Assembly (NCBI GenBank): GCA_002394465.1
Contig: DGTU01000188.1
Coordinates: 1 to 19,512, forward strand
Length of the DNA: 19,512 nt
Reading direction: 5' to 3'
Source of the DNA: Treponema sp. UBA4328
GTDB lineage: Bacteria; Spirochaetota; Spirochaetia; Treponematales; Treponemataceae
The position numbers and the translations under genes were made by a program. Each line of letters opens with the position of its first letter. The first letter of the stretch is position 1. The notes under the pieces are model-generated. The model saw only the letters and a program-made list of their open reading frames with translations, did not search any database and had not been told where the DNA came from. Shown here in pieces: positions 6,400 to 13,553 of this stretch.

Positions 6400-6930
6400 A
6401 TGAATAAAGAAATGCTTGATAAGGCTATAAGGCGTGTTCCTGATTTTCCTAAAAAAGGAATCCTCTTTTACGATATAACGAGCGTGCTTACGGATCCGGC
6501 AGTTTTCAGGTCAATCATTGATGAAATGTGCCTTATATACAGGGATAAAAAAATCGATGCTGTTGCTGCAGTTGAAAGCCGCGGCTTTATTTTTGCAGCG
6601 CCCCTTGCCGAAAAACTCGGACTTCCGCTTGTTCTTATCAGAAAGAAGGGTAAGCTTCCCGGTGAAAAAATCTCCCAGGATTATGCGCTTGAATATGGTA
6701 CGGCAACAATAGAAGTTCATACGGCGGACATTAAAAAAGGCTGGAACTTCCTCATCGTTGATGACCTGATTGCAACCGGAGGAACGCTTGATGCTACCAG
6801 AAAGCTCCTTGAAAAGGGCGGGGCAGGAGCAAGCGATGTATTCGGGGTAATCGGACTTCCTGACCTTAACTATAAGAATGTTCTTGCTCCGATGAACGTT
6901 ACGACACTGATTGACTATCACGGGGCATAA
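6400..6930 (+). CDS. apt: Adenine phosphoribosyltransferase
   Basis: Purine salvage: adenine plus PRPP gives AMP and pyrophosphate, in the cytosol. The 176-residue length is normal for the family. Motifs are ESRGF (59-63) and the PRPP-binding segment FLIVDDLIATGGT (117-129) with the paired aspartates D121 and D122. I chose the ATG at 6400 because GAGAAGG stands 8 bp upstream and the N-terminus then matches family length. A GTG at 6367, inside the end of tyrA, extends the frame but has no ribosome-binding site. It follows tyrA by 19 bp, and the pair ends at a strong shared terminator. The link between tyrosine synthesis and adenine salvage is positional only. Confidence 0.95.
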   Translation: MNKEMLDKAIRRVPDFPKKGILFYDITSVLTDPAVFRSIIDEMCLIYRDKKIDAVAAVESRGFIFAAPLAEKLGLPLVLIRKKGKLPGEKISQDYALEYGTATIEVHTADIKKGWNFLIVDDLIATGGTLDATRKLLEKGGAGASDVFGVIGLPDLNYKNVLAPMNVTTLIDYHGA

Positions 6931-6988
6931 AAAAAAGCCTGTGACGGAAAAGGAATTACCTTTCAGATCCGTTACAGGCATTTTTTTT
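6931..6988. terminator. Bidirectional intrinsic terminator between apt and the LPP20 gene
   Basis: A 12-bp stem, GCCTGTGACGGA (6937-6948) with TCCGTTACAGGC (6968-6979), has one G-T pair. An inner stem AAAGG/CCTTT (6949-6953 with 6959-6963) continues it. An A run precedes it (6929-6936) and a T run follows (6981-6988), so it can end transcription from both convergent genes. It begins at the apt stop codon. Confidence 0.92.
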
Positions 6989-7015
6989 GATCAGCCGTTT
7001 AAGCGGCCTTTAATC

Positions 7016-7582
7016 TTAGTTGTTGTTTGCGAAGTATTTTTCGTAAGCTTCTGCCATCTTTGCTTCTGTATATGCTGCAGAAGATGTCCTGTTGAAGCTC
7101 TTTGCTTTTGTTTCAGCAAGTGATTTGTTGAGTTCAGTAAGGAATGTTTCCTTTGGAAGGAACATGAGTACGTATACTGTTCCGTCCTTTGCAACGTACT
7201 GATCAACTTTCTCAGAACCTACGAGAATGTTGTCAACCTTGAGGAGGGCGTTTTCTGTGAGGGCTTCAAGATCCTGCCTGTCGCCTTCTGCACCCTGATC
7301 ATCAACGAGAGTCTGTGTAATTCCCTGTACTGAAGTCTTTGTTGTTGCAGCAAGTTCAAGACGTCCCTGTGCAATTGCCATTTTCTGAGAGTTTACGAGG
7401 TTTGACAGTTTGCCTGAGCCGACTGCATAAATTCCCTTGTCGTCTTTGCGTCCTGCGAGAACCCATTCCGGAAGGTTGAGGTCGGCAGCCTGTGCTGCAG
7501 CAGAAGTTGTATCAGTTGATCCGCAGCTCATAAACATAAAGCCTGTGATTGCGATTACTGCAAGAGTTAAAAGTTTTTTCAT
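7016..7582 (-). CDS. LPP20-family lipoprotein
   Basis: A 188-residue protein with a typical lipoprotein signal peptide: MKK, a hydrophobic core, then FMSC with Cys20 as the lipidated residue. It would be anchored in a membrane, probably facing the periplasm. The mature part has the LPP20 pattern: LPEWVLAGR, then YAVGSGK, then an alanine-rich segment AIAQGRLELA. LPP20 proteins are named after a Helicobacter outer-membrane antigen; their biochemical role is not established. AAGGAGG lies 6 bp before the ATG. It is monocistronic, with its own divergent promoter region and the shared terminator downstream. Family membership is fairly sure; function is open. Confidence 0.85.
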   Translation of the reverse strand: MKKLLTLAVIAITGFMFMSCGSTDTTSAAAQAADLNLPEWVLAGRKDDKGIYAVGSGKLSNLVNSQKMAIAQGRLELAATTKTSVQGITQTLVDDQGAEGDRQDLEALTENALLKVDNILVGSEKVDQYVAKDGTVYVLMFLPKETFLTELNKSLAETKAKSFNRTSSAAYTEAKMAEAYEKYFANNN

Positions 7583-7609
7583 GTGAATCCTCCTTAAAAA
7601 ACTTTATGC

Positions 7610-7615
7610 ATTATA
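7610..7615 (-). promoter_or_regulatory. -10 box of the LPP20 gene
   Basis: TATAAT on the minus strand, ending 27 bp before the start codon, gives a leader with a strong ribosome-binding site. The -35 at 17 bp is only TTATTA, so the core promoter is AT-rich and weakly defined upstream. Confidence 0.5.
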
Positions 7616-7719
7616 TACTGAATATAATATAATAATAACTCATAAGTTACTGTTTGTCATTTTATTTTAAAAACGGCAGAAAAAGCGCCGGGGATACTTA
7701 CTAAAGCGCAATAAGATAA

Positions 7720-7725
7720 TATAAT
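7720..7725 (+). promoter_or_regulatory. -10 box of the transporter operon
   Basis: TATAAT lies 10 bp before the ATG at 7736. No good -35 is seen (TTACTA at 16 bp is the best). Transcription would start about 3-5 bp before the ATG, leaving no room for a ribosome-binding site, and none is present. Confidence 0.5.
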
Positions 7726-7735
7726 TGGTTTCAGT

Positions 7736-8227
7736 ATGGAAAACATGAATGGCAGTGAAATTGTGCAGAAACGTCAGGTTACGCTGACTGTCGTAACCGG
7801 AATAATCTTTATGCTTCTCGGGGAGCCTTACATGGCCTCCTGCTCTGCCGGATTTACTGCCGGCCTCATTGCACTTATTACGGCAGTCATTTCTTCCGTT
7901 GCTTCAGGGGCTTTCGTAAGTCTTATTCCCGATGTAATCCTCGTCCTGCTTTCAGGCTTTGTTTTTAACCGCTTCATAAGAAACCTTCAGGGAAACTTCA
8001 GGAAAACAGTACTCGCTTCTCTTCTGTTTCTCGTGAGCTGCGGGGCAAGCCGCGTCAAGGACATTCTGCTTAATACGGCTCTTAACGAACAGCTGACACT
8101 TCAGGGACTGTATACGGAATACATTAAGCAGAATATATATGATTTTCTGCTTGCTTTTGCCTTTTTTATTTTGTTCGTTGCGCTTAAAATATACGTAATT
8201 GATAAAAAAATTGCTCAGGATGCTTAA
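7736..8227 (+). CDS. Small multi-helix membrane protein, first gene of the peptide-transporter operon
   Basis: A 163-residue hydrophobic protein I cannot assign to a family. It has about five likely membrane segments, near residues 15-32, 38-60, 62-78, 90-104 and 135-155. A polar segment before the last helix holds most of the charge, and the C-terminus is short and basic (KKIAQDA). The -10 at 7720-7725 is almost on the start codon. An in-frame ATG at 7745 is an alternative. It ends 3 bp before the OppB start codon, so it is very probably co-transcribed with the ABC importer. It could be an accessory subunit, but it has no ABC-permease motif. A role in transport is inferred from position alone. 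Confidence 0.75.
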   Translation: MENMNGSEIVQKRQVTLTVVTGIIFMLLGEPYMASCSAGFTAGLIALITAVISSVASGAFVSLIPDVILVLLSGFVFNRFIRNLQGNFRKTVLASLLFLVSCGASRVKDILLNTALNEQLTLQGLYTEYIKQNIYDFLLAFAFFILFVALKIYVIDKKIAQDA

Positions 8228-8230
8228 AAA

Positions 8231-9292
8231 GTGACTAATCCGTGGAAAGTTTATAAGGCACGTTTTCCTCTCCTGTCGTACATAACTTCAAGGTTTATGA
8301 CGATGACCGTAATTCTTTTTCTTCTCGGCTGGGCTCTCTTCGGACTCATGGCGCTTGCCCCGGGAGATGTCGTTACCCAGCTCATGCAGCAGCAGCTCCT
8401 TACACAGGCCGGAGGAGAAGGACCTGGAGCCTCATATTCAGACAGGGCGCTTGATGAAGATCAGTTTGAAAAAATGCGCGAAGAAATGGGACTTAACAAG
8501 ACTTTTACGGCACAGTACTTTGACTGGCTTGAGAGGGTTTTTCTGCACGGAGACCTCGGCATAAGCTATCCTTCGAGGGCGCCGGTCGGATTCCTGATAA
8601 AATCAAGCCTCATAAATTCCCTCGTGCTGAACCTCCTTTCCCTGGTTTTCATAACGGTTATTTCTTTTATCCTCGGGGTATATTTTTCAAGCAAGGCGGG
8701 GACGCGGATTGATACGGCGGCAACCTTTTTTGCACTGTTCTTTCATGCTTTTCCAGGAATGCTTTTGCTGCTTTTGTTCCAGCTGTTTGCTTCAAGTACG
8801 GGACTCTTTCCGGTCAAGGCATATCCTGACTTTACGTTCACGGAAGCTCCTGCGAGGTTTGTTTTCAGTTACCTGCATCACATCTTCCTGCCGCTTCTGG
8901 CTTCGTTCATCGGCGGAATCGGAAGTACGATGAGGATGATCCGCTCGACGATGCTTGATCAGATGGGACTTCCGTACATAACGGCTCTCCGTGCACGGGG
9001 AATTTCAGAGCGCAGGGTATATCTTAATCATGCCTTCCGCAATACGCTCAATCCTTACATTACGGGAAGTGCAAACCTGCTTGCCTCCCTTTTCTCCGGT
9101 TCACTGATTCTTGAAATCATCTTTGCATATCCGGGAATCGGTCACCTCATGTATGATGCCGTCGTACGCCAGGACGTTAACCTCGTTCTTGCAAATACGA
9201 TGTTCATAAGCTTTCTTGTCCTGCTCGGAATGGTCGTAAGCGATATTCTCCTTGCAGCTGTAGATCCACGAATAAGGTACGGTAAAAACTGA
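8231..9292 (+). CDS. oppB: Peptide-type ABC transporter permease (OppB/DppB family)
   Basis: One of two membrane subunits of an oligopeptide, dipeptide or nickel-type importer in the inner membrane. The 353-residue protein has the family layout. A first helix (about 22-42) leads into LAPGD, followed by a periplasmic loop and five further helices. The ATPase-coupling EAA loop is near residues 252-277, with RARGIS and HAFRNTLNP. The start is GTG, 3 bp after the preceding stop, with only a weak AGGA 11 bp upstream; no better start keeps the N-terminal basic segment. Its stop overlaps the next ATG as TGATG. The exact substrate cannot be read from the permease. Confidence 0.9.
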   Translation: MTNPWKVYKARFPLLSYITSRFMTMTVILFLLGWALFGLMALAPGDVVTQLMQQQLLTQAGGEGPGASYSDRALDEDQFEKMREEMGLNKTFTAQYFDWLERVFLHGDLGISYPSRAPVGFLIKSSLINSLVLNLLSLVFITVISFILGVYFSSKAGTRIDTAATFFALFFHAFPGMLLLLLFQLFASSTGLFPVKAYPDFTFTEAPARFVFSYLHHIFLPLLASFIGGIGSTMRMIRSTMLDQMGLPYITALRARGISERRVYLNHAFRNTLNPYITGSANLLASLFSGSLILEIIFAYPGIGHLMYDAVVRQDVNLVLANTMFISFLVLLGMVVSDILLAAVDPRIRYGKN

Positions 9293-11406
9293 TGAAACAG
9301 ATATTCCGTTATTTAACTGCAAGACCGGTCGCTTTAGTTTCGCTTATAGTCATTGCATTTCTGTATCTTGTGATGATCTTTGCTCCTTTTGTTGCGCCTT
9401 ATACTCCGGTAACACAGCTGGGACAGGATTCATATCACCCTGCAAATCTTTCGCTCGGCCTGTCAGGCTTTTATGCCAGGGAATACCGCTCATTGAATCC
9501 GCTTACATGGGAATTTGCAGAAGTCGGAGACCGCACCCATAAAATTCATTTTTTTGTAAAGGGTGAACCCTACAGACTGTTCGGACTGTTTGACTGTGAA
9601 ACCCACCTTTTCGGCACTGAAAGTGAAAAAGAAGGAGAAGATCCGTATCCTGTATATATATTTGGTTCTGACCGGCTCGGAAGGGATATTTTTTCGCGCA
9701 TAGTTTACGGAAGCCGCATTTCGCTGACCGTAGGCTTTATTGCAAGTTTTGTTTCGCTGTTCCTGGCCGTAATCTTCGGTGGATTTGCCGGATATTACGG
9801 TGGAAAAACTGACTGGTTGATAATGCGTGTCTGTGAGTTTTTCATGCTCGTTCCGGGACTCTACCTTATCCTCTTTTTGCGTTCCCTCTTAAACTCAAGG
9901 ATGGACAGCGGTGAAAGCTATATCGTAATTACGCTCATTCTGTCTTTAATCGGCTGGCCTGGAACTGCCCGTACGCTCAGGGGAATGGTTCATGCAATAA
10001 AGCGCGAGGAATTCGTTCAGAACGCACAGCTTGAAGGAATACGGGGAATTTCAATCATAATCCGGCATATAATTCCGCAGATGGCGAGTCTTCTGATTGT
10101 CAGTACGACGCTTTCGATTCCGGGCTTTATCATGAGTGAAACGGCACTTTCATATCTCGGACTTGGAATTGCAGATCCTGCAGTCAGCTGGGGAAGCCTT
10201 ATCAGCAGGGATGTTTTGAGCTGGACTGCGATTAAAAATTATCCTAACCTGCTGATTCCGGTTTATATGCTGCTGATAGTAACGCTTGGCTTCAGCTTTG
10301 TCGGAGATGCGCTGCGCGATTACTTTGACCCGAACCACGTCGTATTTAAAAAATGGAAGAAGAGACGCTTCGTTCGTTCACAGGAAAACTCTTCAGCAGA
10401 AAATATCCCTGCGGCTGAAACTGATGAAAACAATATTCTTGAAATCCGTGACCTCAGGGTTGCATTCCTGACAGGAACGGGACGGAATGAGCAGCTCATA
10501 CAGAGTGTCCGCGGGGTATCATTAAACGTTAAAAAAGGTGAAATCCTCGGTATTGTAGGTGAGTCTGGTTCCGGAAAGACTGTAACTACGACTGCCATTT
10601 CCGGTCTTCATCCGGCAAATGCAATAGTTACGGGGCAGATTCTTTACCGGGATTCGGAGAATAAGGTTACGGACCTTGCCTCATTGAGTCAGGCAGAACT
10701 GCGCTCATACCGCGGAAAAGAAATCGGAATGATTTTCCAGGAGCCGGGACGTTCATTTGATCCGCTTCAGAATATGGGAAGCGTATTCCTTGAAACCTTC
10801 AGAAATTCAGATCCGGACATTACAAAGGAAGAAGCGCGTGAAAAGGCAGTACGGCTCCTTGAACAGGTCGGAATTCCTGATCCTGCCGGACGCTTAAAGA
10901 ATTTTCCGCATCAGTTTTCAGGCGGACAGCTTCAGAGAATCGGCATTGCGCTCTCGCTTGCACAGGGCTGCCGGCTTCTGATTGCAGATGAACCGACGAC
11001 TGCCCTGGACGTTACGATTCAGGCTCAGATCATAAGCCTGCTTCGGGAACTGAATAAAACGCTTTCACTTTCGATTATATTTATCAGTCACAACATAAAC
11101 CTTGTTGCTGATTTCTGTGACAGGATTGCAGTAATGTATGGCGGCCTCGTCATGGAAAGCGGAACGAGTGAACAGATAATGAAAAATCCGCGTCATCCTT
11201 ATACGCAGGCCCTTCTGGCATCTACACCGGAATTCGGAATGCATTATACTTCAAAAAAGCTTGTTTCAATTCCGGGACGCGTTACGGATCCTTCTCATCC
11301 GGAGCCGGGATGTCCTTTTGCTCCGAGATGCCTGTATGCAGAAAAAAAATGCACTGAACCTGAATGGAACTGCCATAAAATGACCGGAAACGGCGGGGGA
11401 AAATAA
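9292..11406 (+). CDS. Fused ABC permease-ATPase (OppC domain plus OppD domain)
   Basis: A 704-residue polypeptide joining the second permease and one ATPase of the importer. Residues 1-350 are OppC-like: a first helix, a long periplasmic insert (about 40-120, containing FFVKGEPYRLFG), then FGSDRLGRDIFSR, and helices ending near 345. After a charged linker (about 350-378), the ATPase domain has Walker A GESGSGKT (423-430), Q-loop FQEPGRSFDP, signature FSGGQLQR (542-549), Walker B LLIADEP with Glu567, and H-loop His600. The C-terminal oligo_HPY region ends in a four-cysteine cluster (GCPFAPRC...C...C) like those proposed to bind an iron-sulfur cluster. All motifs are intact, so the fusion should be functional. 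Start ATG overlaps the oppB stop by one base. Confidence 0.92.
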   Translation: MKQIFRYLTARPVALVSLIVIAFLYLVMIFAPFVAPYTPVTQLGQDSYHPANLSLGLSGFYAREYRSLNPLTWEFAEVGDRTHKIHFFVKGEPYRLFGLFDCETHLFGTESEKEGEDPYPVYIFGSDRLGRDIFSRIVYGSRISLTVGFIASFVSLFLAVIFGGFAGYYGGKTDWLIMRVCEFFMLVPGLYLILFLRSLLNSRMDSGESYIVITLILSLIGWPGTARTLRGMVHAIKREEFVQNAQLEGIRGISIIIRHIIPQMASLLIVSTTLSIPGFIMSETALSYLGLGIADPAVSWGSLISRDVLSWTAIKNYPNLLIPVYMLLIVTLGFSFVGDALRDYFDPNHVVFKKWKKRRFVRSQENSSAENIPAAETDENNILEIRDLRVAFLTGTGRNEQLIQSVRGVSLNVKKGEILGIVGESGSGKTVTTTAISGLHPANAIVTGQILYRDSENKVTDLASLSQAELRSYRGKEIGMIFQEPGRSFDPLQNMGSVFLETFRNSDPDITKEEAREKAVRLLEQVGIPDPAGRLKNFPHQFSGGQLQRIGIALSLAQGCRLLIADEPTTALDVTIQAQIISLLRELNKTLSLSIIFISHNINLVADFCDRIAVMYGGLVMESGTSEQIMKNPRHPYTQALLASTPEFGMHYTSKKLVSIPGRVTDPSHPEPGCPFAPRCLYAEKKCTEPEWNCHKMTGNGGGK

Positions 11407-11407
11407 A

Positions 11408-11593
11408 ATGGAATCAACTGTAAAAGAATTCGCAGACTGGACGGAATATGATGACTGGCTCGTTGAAAATTATTCAGAGAATTCTGTTTTTTCCGTAAAT
11501 GAGTCTGACGGAAAGATTAAGATAGAATACTGTTCAAAAGAAGAATTTGCCCGCTGGAAAAAGGAACAGGAAGCCCTGAAGGAAAATAAATGA
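11408..11593 (+). CDS. 61-residue acidic protein inside the transporter operon
   Basis: A small, soluble, charged protein rich in Glu, Asp, Lys and aromatic residues, with no signal peptide or membrane helix. I recognise no family. It starts one base after the stop of the permease-ATPase gene. A GGGGGA stretch 7 bp before the ATG can serve as ribosome-binding site. Its stop overlaps the oppF start as ATGA. That tight packing on both sides argues that it is truly translated and coupled to oppF. It might be an accessory or regulatory subunit, or might simply maintain coupling; neither is shown by the sequence. Confidence 0.75.
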   Translation: MESTVKEFADWTEYDDWLVENYSENSVFSVNESDGKIKIEYCSKEEFARWKKEQEALKENK

Positions 11594-12492
11594 GCGGATA
11601 CGTTTTAAAGGCTGAACACCTTACTAAAAAATTCTCACTCGCTGCAGGATTCTTTGCCCGTCAGGACAAATTCGTTTACGCTGTAAATGATGCAGGATTT
11701 GAGATTGAAAAGGGCAGAACCTACGGGCTCGTGGGCGAATCCGGCTGCGGGAAAAGCACCACGGCGCGTCTTATAACAGGAATGTACAGGCCTGACGGCG
11801 GAACGATTGATTTTACCGGCAGGGTAATGAAGTATGTCTTTCAGGATCCTTCGCGTTCCCTCAATCCGAGGATGAGCATATATTCGATAATAACTGACGG
11901 CTACAGGAATTCCCCTTACTGGCCGGGTGAAGAAAAAGCCCGCAGGGAAGCTGAGGAACTGATTGAAGAAGTCGGCCTCGACCGTTCTGACCTTAACAGA
12001 AAGCCGTCTGAGTTTTCAGGCGGACAGAGACAGCGTATATCAATTGCCCGTGCCCTTATAATGAAGCCTGACCTTCTTATATGTGATGAAATCGTAAGTG
12101 CACTGGACGTAAGCATTCAGGGGCAGATCCTCAACCTTCTTCAGGACATCAGGCAGAAGAGGAACCTTTCCTTTCTTTTTATTGCACATGACCTGAGGGT
12201 GTGCTGCTATTTCTGTGATACGATAGGCGTCATGTATTCGGGTGTCATAGTGGAAGAAGCGCCGGCCGCTGACCTTTATAAAGCTGCGCTTCATCCTTAT
12301 ACTAAGCTCCTGTTCGAAGGTTCTTCCGGAAGGGCAGAAAACATAAAGGGTGAAGTAAAAACCGTGCTTGACGGCGTTAAATGCTGTCCTTTTGCGCACC
12401 GCTGTCCTAAGGCAACTGAACGCTGCAGGAGTGAAATCCCTGAGTTTACGGAGACTGCAGAAAATCATAAAGTGCGGTGCTTTAATTTATAG
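11590..12492 (+). CDS. oppF: Peptide-type ABC transporter ATPase (OppF/DppF family)
   Basis: The second nucleotide-binding subunit of the importer, expected to pair with the OppD half of the fusion protein on the cytoplasmic face. The 300-residue protein has Walker A GESGCGKST (49-57), Q-loop VFQDPSRSLNPRM, signature FSGGQRQR, Walker B LLICDE with Glu167, and H-loop IAHDL. The C-terminal oligo_HPY region has LHPYTKLL and a cysteine cluster (CCPFAHRC...C). In the Walker B/D-loop stretch the usual DEP is DEI (Ile168); the catalytic glutamate is kept, so activity is expected. Start ATG overlaps the previous stop (ATGA). It ends the operon. No substrate-binding protein gene follows. Confidence 0.93.
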   Translation: MSGYVLKAEHLTKKFSLAAGFFARQDKFVYAVNDAGFEIEKGRTYGLVGESGCGKSTTARLITGMYRPDGGTIDFTGRVMKYVFQDPSRSLNPRMSIYSIITDGYRNSPYWPGEEKARREAEELIEEVGLDRSDLNRKPSEFSGGQRQRISIARALIMKPDLLICDEIVSALDVSIQGQILNLLQDIRQKRNLSFLFIAHDLRVCCYFCDTIGVMYSGVIVEEAPAADLYKAALHPYTKLLFEGSSGRAENIKGEVKTVLDGVKCCPFAHRCPKATERCRSEIPEFTETAENHKVRCFNL

Positions 12493-12509
12493 TTTTTTTC
12501 TGCTATTAT
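12481..12509 (+). promoter_or_regulatory. Putative promoter of the trpR-like gene
   Basis: TTTAAT (12481-12486), a 17-bp spacer, TATTAT (12504-12509), then only 6 bp to the ATG at 12516. There is no ribosome-binding site, which is consistent with a leaderless transcript. The -35 is poor. It overlaps the oppF stop codon, so read-through from the transporter operon is also possible. Confidence 0.45.
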
Positions 12510-12515
12510 CTGTGT

Positions 12516-12839
12516 ATGAGTGAAGAAAATCTTGAGAATAAGCTTTCAGAAAGTCTCGACGAAATATGTACCCTTATCAGCAGGAGCGGGGATCCGGTTT
12601 TAATAAAGGAATTCCTTAACTGCCTTCTGACTAAAACCGAAACGGAAGAAATCGCCAGACGCTGGATTCTGGTTCAGGAACTTGATATGGGAACGACGCA
12701 GCGTGAAATTGCCAGAAAATACAATATGTCGCTGTGCAAGATTACGCGAGGCTCGCGTGAACTTAAAAAAGATTCTTCAGCCTTCAGAAAAATGCTTGAC
12801 CTCTACAAGAAAGTTTCAGCCGAAAACGGAGAACGCTAA
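12516..12839 (+). CDS. TrpR/YerC-family transcriptional regulator
   Basis: A 107-residue all-helical protein of the Trp repressor fold. The diagnostic stretch is the helix-turn-helix TTQREIARKYNMSL (60-73), followed by CKITRGSRELKK (74-85), which matches the ITRGS..LK signature of TrpR. Upstream LLTKTETEEIARRW aligns with the TrpR helix that contributes ligand-binding residues. The Arg of ITRGS (Arg78), which contacts tryptophan in E. coli TrpR, is present. In YerC-type members the ligand is unknown. No trp gene is nearby, so the regulated gene cannot be named. It starts without a ribosome-binding site. It leads a tight run with the methyltransferase and hflX. Confidence 0.88.
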   Translation: MSEENLENKLSESLDEICTLISRSGDPVLIKEFLNCLLTKTETEEIARRWILVQELDMGTTQREIARKYNMSLCKITRGSRELKKDSSAFRKMLDLYKKVSAENGER

Positions 12840-12841
12840 CA

Positions 12842-13552
12842 TTGAGTGCAAGCCTTTATCTTATTCCCGTGACTCTCGGAGATACTCCGTTTGATCAGGT
12901 TCTTCCTTCTTACAATCAGAAAATCATTGCTTCAATAAAGCATTTTATCGTTGAAAATAAAAAATCCGCCATAAGGTTTCTTGTAAGGGCAGTGGAAGGA
13001 ATAGACATAGATTCCCTTACGTTTTATGAACTGAGCGAACATACTGATTCAAAGACGAACATTGACTATATGCTGAAGCCGGCTTTAAACGGTGAAGATA
13101 CCGGCATAATAAGCGAAGCAGGCTGTCCTGCAATTGCAGATCCCGGCTCCCTTGCCGTTGAACTTGCCCACAAAAAAAATATTCCTGTCGTTCCGCTTGT
13201 CGGACCGAATTCGATTATCCTTTCCCTTATGTCGAGCGGCTTTAACGGACAGAATTTTGCCTTTAACGGCTATCTTCCGGTCAAGCCCAATGAACGTACT
13301 TCAAAACTGCATCAGCTTGAGAACAAAGTCTGGAAAGAAAACCAGACACAGATCTTCATTGAAACTCCGTACAGAAACGAACAGATGATTTCTTCCATTC
13401 TGAGCGCATGCCGTCCGGATACAAAACTCTGTATTGCCTGCGGGCTGACTACGGCTGAACAGTTTATTTCGACAAAGACTGTCGCACAGTGGAAAAAAAC
13501 TCCGCTTCCTCCGGTAAAGAAAATCCCTGCAATATTCCTGCTGTATAAGTAA
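12842..13552 (+). CDS. SAM-dependent methyltransferase related to RsmI (tetrapyrrole methylase fold)
   Basis: A 236-residue protein whose N-terminus LYLIPVTLGD and central EAGCPAIADPGS and PLVGPNS match the conserved segments of RsmI, which methylates the 2'-O of C1402 in 16S rRNA. It is shorter than RsmI (about 280 residues) and lacks the EDTR motif of that family; the corresponding stretch reads RAVEGID...SEHT. It therefore belongs to the short RsmI-like group and its target is uncertain. The start is TTG, 2 bp after the previous stop, with GGAG about 10 bp upstream. The conserved domain begins at the third residue, so no later start is possible. hflX begins one base after its stop. Confidence 0.85.
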   Translation: MSASLYLIPVTLGDTPFDQVLPSYNQKIIASIKHFIVENKKSAIRFLVRAVEGIDIDSLTFYELSEHTDSKTNIDYMLKPALNGEDTGIISEAGCPAIADPGSLAVELAHKKNIPVVPLVGPNSIILSLMSSGFNGQNFAFNGYLPVKPNERTSKLHQLENKVWKENQTQIFIETPYRNEQMISSILSACRPDTKLCIACGLTTAEQFISTKTVAQWKKTPLPPVKKIPAIFLLYK

Positions 13553-13553
13553 T

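Noticed and set aside
12040..12468. 142-residue frame antisense to oppF
   Set aside because: It overlaps conserved ATPase motifs on the other strand and has no start signal or family match.
12467..12499. Intrinsic terminator after oppF
   Set aside because: A T run is present (12493-12499), but the stem before it (AAAG/CTTT plus wobble pairs) is too weak and overlaps coding sequence.
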